Assembly (NCBI GenBank): GCA_026929865.2
Contig: CM049397.1
Span: 28,229,198-28,293,197 of the forward strand
DNA from: Hyperoplus lanceolatus
Lineage: Eukaryota; Chordata; Actinopteri; Uranoscopiformes; Ammodytidae
DNA: 64,000 nucleotides
Direction of reading: 5' to 3'
Positions 49,941 to 64,000 of this stretch are shown one piece after another (position 1 is the stretch's first letter; each line of letters opens with the position of its first letter). The position numbers were made by a program, and so were the translations under genes. A model generated the notes under the pieces. That model did not search any database. It was not told the origin of the DNA and saw only the letters and a list, made by a program, of their open reading frames with translations.

Positions 49941-49972
<32 letters not shown>
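49941..49972. repeat. (CA)n microsatellite
   Basis: Sixteen AC units about 280 bp upstream of the emb start codon. Confidence 0.95.
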
Positions 49973-49980
<8 letters not shown>

Positions 49981-50252
49981 AAACAGAGAGAAAGAAAGAG
50001 ATAGATTTGGGTGTGTACTTTCAGCATGTTCTGCCCATGCATAGCCATAGCAATTTGAACTATAGCCCAATGAATAATGGATGGAGTACGTCACCCACAC
50101 GAGCTGCAGGGGGGGTGTCATAGCTGCGTCACTAGTGCAGCTGGGGAGGAGGGAGGGTGGGGTGGTGGTAGGATGATGCAGCAGGCTGAGAAAGAACAGA
50201 GCACGAGGGAGAATCCGGCACGCATATAGCACAGTACGGAGGGATAATAACC

Positions 50253-54668
<4,416 letters not shown>

Positions 54669-55545
54669 GGACTGCAGTCACTTCCATTAAAACCCATTCA
54701 GCTTATTTTCAAATGTCAACAACGGATCTTGAAAGCAATATCTCGTCATCAACTACTTAGTGATGAAAATGTGATCTACTGTCACCAAAATATTCAGTTC
54801 ACCAGGTAAACAGACTAACTACACCTTAATAACCATTCTGCATATCATACATGAGCCTCTTCTATGTGCAAGTTTCACTTTTTTTTATTTTGAGTCGACA
54901 GTTGTCACAAAGGCGGAAATATCAAAGCATATATCTGATTTGTGTCTCGAACACTGTGCCCCCTCACCTCCTGCCTTTCACGCTTCCTGTTGAACACCAT
55001 GTGCGTTTTCGTCTCCTCTACACTTCTCTTATTTATGCATTTGTTTTGTGAGCAGTGCCTTACACTCTTGAGAAGCACCTAACCAACCATTGTGCTTGCA
55101 CTGACTTTGGGCACTCTTTAGACTTTGTCCTTGCAGTAATACCGTGCCTAAGATACTGCACATTACTTTAATAATAGGTTTATTCAAGATATGTCAACAT
55201 ATATGCAGCTGCTTGTGTAATATTTATGTATCAGAAAATGGTCAGAAATGATGACTGGTAAGTTATCCACCTGCACTTTACTTGTTTCACTCTATATGTA
55301 AGTAAGCAAATTACAACCACTGTCAATGTTTCAGTAACTGTCTGTCTTAACCTACAACTTGTGTAATGTGTTGGCTGATAGACGCCCATGTGGAGACAGA
55401 GCTCATGTCTTAAAGGGGAACCTCACCTATGTTACAGTCTTGTGGTTACATATCTTTAAAAGTATTACTGCAGATATGAAGAAAAAAAAGTTGTGTTACA
55501 TCCTTTGTTGGGTCAAGAAGGAGTCACATGAAATCTGTTAAGAAC

Positions 55546-55551
55546 AATAAA
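55546..55551 (+). terminator. Polyadenylation signal, emb
   Basis: AATAAA in gaacaataaaatgcc, about 880 nt after the stop, followed by a GT-rich stretch (gtgtttgttggttgggg), a typical downstream element. Confidence 0.7.
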
Positions 55552-55837
55552 ATGCCTCACCTGAGTCAGCGTGTTTGTTGGTTGGGGCCATAGATAGTAT
55601 ATAAAAGGTTGGGGCTGAAAACTACAAGATTGAAAAAAAACTTGTATGTTTAAAGTAAAGAATTGATTGCCCCATCTCAGATTGAGGTTAAGACGCTAAA
55701 TAACCTTCAAATCTCAGAAAGAACATTCAGCTTTGCATTGTGGGTAATATAGGCAGCCTATTTTTGTTTTAACGGTCCAGTGTCACAGTAATGCTATGAA
55801 AAAAAGACATTTAGAGCGTCAAACTGTAAAGCATGAT

Positions 55838-55843
55838 TTTATT
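55838..55843 (-). terminator. Polyadenylation signal, mrps30
   Basis: AATAAA on the reverse strand (plus strand gattttatttt), about 190 nt after the mrps30 stop codon. Confidence 0.6.
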
Positions 55844-56031
55844 TTCGCATAAATACAATCTGCATCACAATAATAATAATAAGGGATGTGTGCATAATAT
55901 TTTTTTTTGTTCTTACATTTATACAATCTGACAAACACTTCCTCATGTCCATATCGGGCTCTTTAACAGCACCATTCATTCCTTTGAAGAACAAAGACTC
56001 AAGAGGCAGGGGCCAGAAACCTGAAGACCTC

Positions 56032-59000
56032 CTATGGCTGGTTCATGAGGAACCGGACCAGGAGCTTGATGACGTCATTGTTGAGACCGACCACCTGTCC
56101 GTCCTGCACGCTGTCGTACAGGCGCAGGCTCTCGCTGCCCCACAGCACGTTCTTCCTGGGGTTGTCTGTGTCCGTCTCCACAGACAGAGCCACTGTGTTG
56201 AGCTGGTAGCAGAAGAAGGAGAAGAACCGGCCGTCTGTGATCACAGCCTGGGACACGAAGGGCCTGGTCACGTCCTGGTGGTTCCAGAAACCTACACGGG
56301 CGAGAGGGAAGTTAAGAGACAACTATCATATCTGAAGTAAAAAATGCAACTTTAAAAGACTGAATATTCAAATGTATAAACATTAAATGTGTGCAAATGT
56401 ATATGGTGCAATATCAGGAGGATGCTACAATAATGATACAATTAAGTTTAATAACTAAAAATCTTAACTTTCATTTTTCTAGAAAAACCAGGAGATTCAA
56501 CTGATATTTAACATACAAGTTGTTGATAAAAAAAAACTGAAGGCTTAAAGAAAACAAATACACCTCTTAAGGAGTTACTCTACTGTAGAATTAAAACAGT
56601 GTGGGACTGTGAAATACAGAGCAAAGACATATTTGACGGCAACACTTCATTAAGCAAGTGTGTCCACATTTGATTTGAATTTTACTGTAGTGAGTTTGTG
56701 TGTGTTTCTGGGTGTGTGTATGACTCACCCTGGTACATAGCCTGAGCTCCTGTCCAGGCGAAGAGACTGGCCAGTCCGTTAGCTCTGAGGAACACCTCCA
56801 CCTGGTCAGACTGCTGCTGCCGAGCCATCCGGTCTCTGTGGTAACGGTCTGGCACCACGTGGAACTGAGTGTGACCGTAGCACGCCGGGTCTGGTAGCTT
56901 GGCACCTGGCAATGAGGCCATATATAGAAATTGATATCCTCTTCATCAATTTCATTCTAAATCATAAAAACTATTTTTATGCAACTAACTAGCGTGGACC
57001 ATCTTTGCCAGACAGATGTTAGATTTGCAAGTGGGAACCAGGTGATACATGATTTCATCGTAAATGGCGTTAATAAACACAATATGTTAATAATATAATC
57101 ATAAAATATGTGTTTCTAAACCAAATGTAAAGGGTTTCATTTTCATGATTATTGGGATTATATTGTGAATCACGATAAATTTGGCCAAGATAATGGTGAA
57201 ATTACATTTTCATACTGTCCCATTTCTAGCTGCAATTATTAGTGGATGAGAGAAATATTGTAAAAGCTGCATCTTGGCGCCCCCTACTGGCAACAATTGG
57301 TAACTTAGAATTAAACTCATACACCACAGCATGTACACAAACTTGCAACATTTTCAATTGATAGTCTTTGACCCAATAGTCATTTAACCACAATGAAGTA
57401 ATACACAGTAGGTGTCTTTCGTAGCTATGTTACCTGTAAAGATGTTGTTGGTGTACTGTCGTCTGAACATGGGCATCAGGTTGGGAGCTAACGTGACCTC
57501 TGGAACTTCTGCTGCATAGGAAGCTTCCATCGGGGCAAACTAAGAGAAAATTCAAATAGCAGGGAGTTGTTCAGTTTCTGATGGGAAAGTGTGAAAAGAT
57601 CAAGTATTGTAACATTGGTGTGTATCTGTTCAAATGATTTGTGTCTTTTTTTTTTAAGATTTTTTTTTGTTGGCATTTTTAATAGACAGGTCGGAGAGAC
57701 ATATTAAATGGGGTAGAGAGGGGAATGACATGCCGAAAACCGATCACGGGCTAGATTTGAACCCATGGTCTGCAGCTTCTGAAGACTTGAGCTTCTATGG
57801 GCGGGCGCTCTAACCGCTACACCACAAGTTTCCCCAAAATGATTTGTGTCTTTTTAATGGTGTGTAATGGAATGGAAGAAATCTATATATATAAAAAAAC
57901 AACACATGAACATGATTTTTTTTCTACCTGTGGCAGTTGTTGAGTTATTCTAATCTGACTGTGCGGGTGGTCGTCGATCTGGAACCTGGTTGGCTCCAGG
58001 CGGCCTCTCCGGTGCCCCTTTGGGATGAGACGCTGTCCCCTCCTCCAGTAGAAGTTTACCTTGGGATTCATATCTGAGAGAGACACACACACAAATAAAC
58101 ATATGACTTAAAGGTCAAACAGTAAAATGTCTGTAACAACAATACTTAGTCATAGAGCTGAGAAAGCTTGAACTGATGGAATTACTTGTTTTGGTAGTTA
58201 TTAAAAGAAAGTATGAAGTTCTTAAAGCGGGCACTGGTTGTCTGTCTGCCTGGTCATATTTGCATTTACTTTAATTTAGCTTTTCTGTTCACTTTAGAAT
58301 TGGAGATCAGAACCTTGTTTACTATACCATATGTGGGTCAATGACGAATAAGGGTTGTCATGATGGTTTTTTGAAAATCTTTCAAAAATATATTTTAAAA
58401 GCATCCTTGAATCAATTTAAAATATAAATTTTGTTTTTCTGTTAGTTTTATTTCATGGGAAATGGGATTTACACGCTTTTCTACTAAAAGTAGGCCCAAA
58501 TGGACCTGACAATGTCAAATGGTGTAACCACAAAAGATTAAGAAATATTCATTATTTTGTCCACCATAGTGTAATATGAGTGTAACTCATAAGAATAATA
58601 ACTTCCATTTCAAAATATCACATGAAAAAAGATTTTATTTGGATAACCCCTAAATCTAAATTTTATGCGTTTTTGCAATTTTGAGTGGGACGTTAGCTGG
58701 AAACATCTTGTTTTCTAAATGATTGATGACCAATCGTGTTAAAAGTGTTAAAAATTATTTTATACATTTAAGAAGAGTAATCAATTCTGGCCTACATTAA
58801 TTTACAGGTACATTTTGATTTTTTTAGGAAAAATACTGGTTACACCATTTGACACAAACCTGTTACACCACTTGACGGTGTTGCTTCTACAGCCAAAAAG
58901 TTTAATAAACAACACTGAAATCAGGCACTACAGTCAAGATAGTTACTGTGTTTGGACTTGCCATTGGATTTTGTTTTCATGTACTTAAAACATTGGTCAA

Positions 59001-61643
59001 CAAATACCATTAAGGTGACTATGGAGTAATTATTCTATCTTTATTCACGAGCGTGGTCTTCTGGTTCAAGAGCATGACTTATTGTTTACACATTCAGATT
59101 TTGTAATTATATGCTCTTAAACCTGAAGAAACCACTCTTAAATAAAGATCTCCAGGGATGACAAAAATGTTCTAGGGTCAAACTCATTTGATTGTATTTA
59201 TGGAAAAAATTCAATCAACAACAAAAAGTCTTAACAAATTGTGTGTTTGTGCGTTTAAGTGTGTCTATGTTTGTTTGTGAGAAAGAGCTAGGTGGATGGG
59301 TAGAAGAGACAAGGAGATTCATGTCTGTTAAGGGTCCTGCTCCTGCATGCCCTTTTAAACAGTGAATTCATATCTAGTTATATCTATCTGAAAGCAAGAT
59401 ATTATTTGGTTGACGTTATGCCTTGTGATCTGATTACATTTAAGAAAAAAGTGAGTGTGAGTGCACACTTGTTTCTGTTCATGAAAACTACCTTTCCTGT
59501 CCTCTTTTCTCTTTTGAATGTGGCATCTATTGTAGAGAAAGTGGCTCAATTCTGCAGCCTAAATTTGATTAACATTTTCTACTATTCACAAATTGTTGGA
59601 GATCTAGGTATTTAAAGCTGCTGTTCATCCTTCCACATTAGGTGTCAATTTATTCATGTATTATGAAATTATGTGACATTAAAATGAAAAGGAATGATAT
59701 AAAAATATGCATTGAAGCTAAACATGAATTAAAAAAAAATCACAAAATCATGCCACTTAATTCAAATTCAAATTCAAATTCAAATTCAAAAAAACTTTAT
59801 TTGTCCCCAGGGGGCAATTGAAGGCACATAGAGCAGCAGCATTACAAAGGACAAGGCCATGTCCAAACAAACAAACAAAAACAAACAAAAACACAGCGTT
59901 GCTACCTGGCAGACAATACACACAAGCACAGGTGTCTACAAATACTAATTAATGATTTTATCCTAGCCGTACCTAGCTTTGGTGATAAAGTTGTGGAAAT
60001 ACCAACTATTTTAGAAGATACAAACAATAATAACCTAAAACTGGTTTAAAAAGTAACGGAGCTCATATTTCATTTTAAACCAGTATCTAAAACTAGTGCA
60101 TTTTGAAAAAATTTGACAAAAACTGAGATGTTTGTCAAATTAGTCAAATGGTGTAACCGGTTACACCATTTGACATTTCGACTAAAAATCTATTTTGACA
60201 GCCATTATCATGGACTCATATCTGAGGACATGGTCTTGGTGTGAATAAATCAAATATAATTCTTAAAACAAATAATACTATTTATGAAAAAAATATTTTT
60301 TCAACGTTTTATTTGGGTTACACCATTTGACATGTAAGCCAAATGATACTTGACATACCCTAAAAGTGCAAATATCTTATATTTCTTGGAGAGCTCTTAA
60401 CTTTGGAATGCAGCAGTCATGTTCATCAGGGGTCCTTTACTGTTCTTAAAGATTTGAACAAAATGGCACCTTGAATGATGGTTACACCACTTGACAATTC
60501 AGGACATTCGCTCGTCTGATGAGATTCCCCAAATTATTAGAACAAATATGAATGTTGTATAAAAATATAATTTATATACTCATAATGACCTCCATTTTAG
60601 GATAATGCCAAAATAGTTTATAGGATGTCATATTGAGAAATTGACTGTATTTAAGCAAGTTACATTTTGTGGTACGAAGTTTTGACGGTTACACCACTTA
60701 GACATTTTTGCCTTTTATCTCCAAATATTCTCTCAAAATTGAATAAAACCAAAAACTTTCGAATAGGGTCTCTAGAAATGAATGCGTTAAAGTAATGTGT
60801 AAGCTTTTTTTTTGTTTCCACATTTTCAAATTTAATTTAACCTTACGGACACAAAAAAATGGGCGTCACGTCATTGACCCATGTACAAACATACAGACAG
60901 CCTGATTGATTGATGGCACTGAACACATCAAAAATGTTCATTAAATGTTAATTCACAATGTTATTTCAAATGTAGTTTTTAAGACACAACGCCTGACTAC
61001 AATATGTGTTGCATATGTCAAATGTGATTGGCAATGGTGAGCAATCTGATCATTGAACCATACCTAGACTGCAGAGGGGGAACAGCGGGTTGTATCGGGC
61101 CAGACTGTATGTGAGTCCAGTCACCAGGTTTTTCAGGAAGGGTTCCACCACCTGCTCCTGTGCCCTGTACAGGTAAGGTTTGCGTCTCTTCACGTGCCAG
61201 TGCTCCTGTAAAATCACACGAGTGACCAAGGAGCGGATGTCCGCGAGCGCCTCATCTTCGACCCCCACTACTTCGGAGCTTTCCTCGGGTTTCTCCGGGT
61301 CCACTGTGTATTTCTCCGGCAGACCCGAGATGTACGCTGTCTTGGTGAAGTGCTGGTACCATGTGTCCGCGTTTCGAGCGAAAGTCTGGGGGTAAACCAC
61401 AAATTTCTCCCGCTGGATGCGCGTGATGAGGTCGAGCTTCTCGTCCACGCGAGAGGCGCATATCTTATTTACCTGCTCCTCCACTTGTCGCAGACGGGCG
61501 GATTTACTTTTAGCCGTGAGAGATGCGACGATTGGCGGATACGCGGGCTCCTTGACCGCAGCCTCTGTGTGGGCGAGCTTTTTATTCCTGAACAAGGGAA
61601 GGTTTTTGGGGAACAGCAAGGGCAGTCGGGTGCGGGTCGCCAT
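56032..61643 (-). CDS. mrps30: Mitochondrial ribosomal protein S30 (mL65)
   Basis: Five exons on the minus strand: 61643-61064, 58073-57928, 57539-57434, 56905-56729 and 56291-56032. They sum to 1269 nt (422 aa); human has about 439. The protein, also called PDCD9, is now placed in the large mitoribosomal subunit as mL65. Start: the first ATG (61643), giving [19 protein letters not shown], a basic N-terminus fit for mitochondrial import. Family blocks: [94 protein letters not shown], and [20 protein letters not shown], with PRKNVLWG near the end. The large first intron (58074-61063) is mostly a transposon-like element. The next intron (57540-57927) holds a SINE. Head-to-head with the THAP gene, so it probably shares a promoter region. 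Confidence 0.95.
57651..57836 (-). mobile_element. tRNA-derived SINE with 19-bp TSD (mrps30 intron)
   Basis: On the reverse strand: A-box region tggtgtagcggttagagc, B-box gggttcaaatc, body ggcatgtcattcccctctct and an A-rich tail. A 19-bp perfect direct repeat, AAATGATTTGTGTCTTTTT, lies at 57632-57650 and 57837-57855. Same family as 16004-16214. Confidence 0.92.
58332..60883. mobile_element. Large TA-flanked inverted-repeat element with an internal 16-mer array (mrps30 intron 1)
   Basis: The ends TA|TGTGGGTCAATGACG and CGTCATTGACCCATG|TA form 15-bp inverted repeats with two mismatches. TA on both sides suggests a Tc1/mariner-like insertion. Inside, a 16-mer (GGTTACACCATTTGAC and near variants, with its complement) occurs about eight times: near 58513, 58838, 58862, 60143, 60159, 60317, 60480 and 60688. 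The copies at 60143-60158 and 60159-60174 form a perfect 32-bp palindrome. There is no ORF of note. A LINE tail is nested at 59760-59935. Confidence 0.75.
59760..59935 (-). mobile_element. LINE 3'-end fragment with (TTCAAA)n tail
   Basis: Five ATTCAA units (59760-59789) followed by actttatttgtccccagggg, the reverse complement of a LINE 3' end similar to the one at 23345. Very short and non-coding; nested in the 58332-60883 element. Confidence 0.6.
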
Positions 61644-62212
61644 GACTGCCAAGACTTCTTCTTCTTCAGTGGGGTCTTTAGTGCAGAAACCATCCGCTGT
61701 GATGCTTTGCTGCCTCCTTCAGGAACTAGTCCATCACTGAGCCGGAGAACATTAGATACACGAAATCAACCAAATGCTCATTAAAAATGTAAAATTATGG
61801 CTTGCTTGTCTGCTCTGGAAAATAAAGTGTTTAACTTATACCCATGCTATGGAACAAGTACGTATACCAAGCCATTTGTGTTTGTATTGTACTCTTTAAC
61901 ATTTGCAATAAAGATTTGTTTAAAAAAAACCTTCTGGTTCCTTTACTTTGACATTAAAAAAACATAGATATATGGGATATAGATAGGTCTATGGATATAT
62001 CCCGAATATATCGACGGCTCCTTCTGGCTTCTCGGACCCATACTCGAACGGACGTGACAACGTGGCCGCCATATTGCCCCGGGGATTTCTTTATAGGTCC
62101 ATGGGTCTGATCTGACCGGTCTGACCCATAGATAGTAAACTCTGATCTGAACCTCTGTCTGAAACGTCCATGGTTTGACCCACACTGCATCTGGCCGTCA
62201 AAAACAAAAACC
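61644..62212. promoter_or_regulatory. Bidirectional promoter region, mrps30 / THAP gene
   Basis: Only 569 bp separate the two start codons on opposite strands. A YY1-type site (GCCGCCATATT, 62065-62075; reverse AATATGGCGGC) and a CRE-like gacgtgac at 62051 lie 140-160 bp upstream of the THAP ATG. YY1 sites are common at the 5' ends of mitochondrial protein genes. Transcription starts are not mapped. Confidence 0.5.
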
Positions 62213-63818
62213 ATGCCAGATTTCTGTTCGGCGATAGGATGTTCCAATGAGAGGAGCAAAAAAACCAAAGAAAGGGGAATAACATTTCACCTGTGAGTAG
62301 TTTAAGAAAAAAATAGTCTATATTTATTTTTCTCAATGTTTTTCATTTCATTATTGAAACGGGGTAACTTCCGGTAATTGACGAACGAAGCTAGCAAATA
62401 TCAAACGTAAAAGTATATTTAAATCTGTGTAATAGTGTAAAGTAATCTATGTTATTTGATTTCTTCTATGAACACGTTTCATGTCACTATCATCAACGTA
62501 AATTGAACAACTGATAAACTAAAGATAGCCTATACTATTCAGGATGTGTCGATTGTTTTTGTGAACACAAGATGTTTCCAAGTGCCAACATGAGAGGGGG
62601 CTGGCCAACATTGTAACTAGCCTACATAATAATACTGGCCGACCAACAACAACAAAAAACTCACACACTCAAATATCTTGTTGGACCATCTTTGATTAAG
62701 GCAAATATTCGCCTTAACACATTTTGATGAGCTTTATTGGTTGCTTAGAACCTAGTCCTGACCAACTGAAACAATCCCAGATCATCCAGTAGGCTACACT
62801 GTCACACAGGCTTGTACAGTGGGCACTAGGCATGATAGGAGCATCACTTCATCTGCCTCTCTTCTTACCCTGATGCAGCCATCACTCTGGAACAGGGTCG
62901 ATCTGGTCTCATCAGACCACACAACCTTTTTCCATTGCTCTAGAGTCCAATCTGTATGCTCCCTGCTAAATTGAAGCATGTTATTATGATAAGTCCCACT
63001 GATGAGTAGTTTTCTTAAGGCTACACATCTGCATTGCCTTATGTTCTTTTTGCATTGTGCATGTGGAAATGCTCTTACTTTCACTATTAAACATAGCCGG
63101 AAGTTCTACTGTCGATATTCAACATTTGATTCCACCATATAATTGTATTTGTTTTAAGGGATAAATAAAAGTTAAATAAAAATAAATAAGTGATCTCCCA
63201 TCCGGGTAACATGCTGAGCATGAGCAGAAGGATTTGTTTTGTTGTTTTGTAGGTTTCCAAAAGATGTTTTCAGGAGACAAGAATGGATAACAGCAGTCAG
63301 AAGGATTGGATTCACCCCACATAAAGCGGCACAACTCTGCAGCTGCCACTTCCGCAAAGAGGACTTTGATAGGACGGGACAGACAGTTCGGCTGAGGGAA
63401 GGCGTGATCCCGTCAATTTTTTCATGGCCTGGACCTCTGTGCAAAGTAGGCAGAAAAGTAAGTGTCGAGACAATTTCTCATATTATCTTAATCTTTTGCT
63501 AATCCGCTTCCCACTAAACATAACAATAACACAGAGCGTATTCGAAAAGGTTCCTATTGAATTAACCGTTGTGTAAAAACCTTTGAAAAACTGAAAGGAC
63601 AAACATGTCAAAATCAGCATAACATCAAATGAATACCAGGTGCACTGTTGCATTCATCCTGATTTAAAATAATAATGTAATATATTTTTAATTTCCACCA
63701 GATACCTGCACCAAGTTTGAACCTGACATCACAAAAGTCAGAACCACCACGAACACGTTCGCGTTCAACTGTCAGACAACAGGTGAACGCCCTCAACCTC
63801 AGCAAGCAGTCAAAAACA
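62213..63818 (+). CDS. THAP domain-containing protein, 5' portion (partial at right edge)
   Basis: Exons 62213-62292, 63253-63457 and 63702-63818, then a donor (aaaaca|gtgagt); the gene runs off the window. The THAP domain is a C2CH zinc-dependent DNA-binding fold. Visible ligands: MPDFCSAIGCSNERS supplies the two N-terminal Cys, and LCSCHF supplies the last Cys and His. The invariant Trp is in RRQEW, the Pro near the domain end in VIPSIF, and TGQTVRLREG resembles several THAP members. A basic, Ser/Arg-rich stretch follows (PRTRSRSTVRQQ). It could be THAP2-like or THAP6-like; the rest of the protein, including any coiled coil or HCF-1 motif, is outside the window. Intron 1 carries a Tc1-like relic. 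Confidence 0.85.
62660..63090 (-). mobile_element. Tc1-like transposase relic (THAP gene intron 1)
   Basis: A reverse-strand ORF of 96 codons (63084-62794) contains HTDWTLEQWKKVVWSDETRS and LFQSDGCIRVRRE, the catalytic-domain wording of Tc1 transposases (WSDE being the second acidic block). The N-terminal helix-turn-helix part and the downstream third acidic residue are missing, so it is a fragment. Confidence 0.8.
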
Positions 63819-64000
63819 GTGAGTGACTTGTTTTAAACCCCTTTGCAGGATGCTGGGCTTATATTACAGTGACAATTGATACAATGAAGACAACACATTT
63901 AAGTTATTAATAGCCTAGATTTAATATTTCTCAGGATCATCATTATGCCTTTGATCAAATTCACGGAAAGCAAAAGTTAAAGTGAGGCTTAGGAGAGGTT

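Larger units (their letters stand above)
48168..50252 (+). other. malt1 3' UTR and emb upstream region
   Basis: The malt1 3' UTR includes a full MITE copy (48221-48752) and the best polyadenylation signal AATAAA at 48915-48920. Another hexamer, gaataaatga at about 48512, is MITE-derived. From 49000 to 49900 I see AT-rich sequence and no gene. A (CA)n run lies at 49941-49972. Sequence 50100-50252 is the likely emb 5' UTR and promoter (atgcagcaggctgagaaag, gagggataataacc before the ATG). Confidence 0.5.
54669..56031. other. emb 3' UTR and convergent gap to mrps30
   Basis: Emb ends with AATAAA at 55546-55551. On the other strand tttatt at 55838-55843 is the mrps30 signal. The two transcripts therefore probably end within about 270 bp of each other. 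I see no other gene. Confidence 0.55.

Noticed and set aside
61180-61784. Plus-strand ORFs across mrps30 exon 1
   Set aside because: They are antisense shadows; the minus frame carries clear MRPS30 sequence and joins in phase to the other exons.

Overview
The window is nuclear DNA of a teleost fish, probably a percomorph. The genes are split by GT-AG introns and encode orthologues of vertebrate proteins. The intergenic and intronic DNA carries fish-type tRNA-derived SINEs, several LINE relics (RTE/Rex3-like, CR1/L2-like, L1-like), hAT and Tc1/mariner-type elements, MITEs and many microsatellites. I found no prokaryotic operons, CRISPR arrays or plasmid or phage functions.

Layout, left to right: (1) the 3' part of a znf462-like multi-C2H2 zinc-finger gene (+, 2-9863, open at the left edge); (2) mfsd10, a major-facilitator transporter (+, 12409-18452, 12 coding exons); (3) secisbp2, the SECIS-binding factor for selenoprotein synthesis (+, 19440-26041, 18 exons); (4) prlrb, a prolactin receptor (-, 28840-34855, 8 coding exons), tail-to-tail with secisbp2; (5) malt1, the paracaspase of the CBM signalling complex (+, 37102-48167), divergent from prlrb; (6) emb, embigin (+, 50253-54668); (7) mrps30/mL65, a mitoribosomal protein (-, 56032-61643), tail-to-tail with emb; (8) the 5' part of a THAP-domain gene (+, 62213 to beyond the right edge), head-to-head with mrps30.

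I rebuilt every exon chain by hand from splice sites and reading phase. The complete chains for mfsd10, secisbp2, prlrb, malt1, emb and mrps30 all close in frame, giving 454, 819, 545, 816, 309 and 422 residues. All are close to my memory of the human lengths. The genes do not form one pathway. They look like a syntenic block: most have human orthologues on 5p/5q, 9q and 18q, which I recall as segments that sit together on the chicken Z chromosome.

The most unusual content is in the mobile DNA and at gene-TE boundaries. Two elements with TA target duplications carry dispersed copies of their own short motif; in the larger one (58332-60883) this includes a perfect 32-bp palindrome. Two hAT-like elements with perfect 8-bp duplications sit in malt1 intron 1. 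An L1-like insertion with a perfect 16-bp duplication abuts a malt1 splice acceptor. A matched MITE pair has one copy beside a znf462 acceptor and the other in the malt1 3' UTR. Gene-level points include a phase-supported GC-AG intron and a zinc finger with a lost ligand in znf462, serial phase-1 microexons in malt1, a short uORF in secisbp2, and a repeated tyrosine motif in the Prlrb tail. I did not find a convincing new biological system beyond these.
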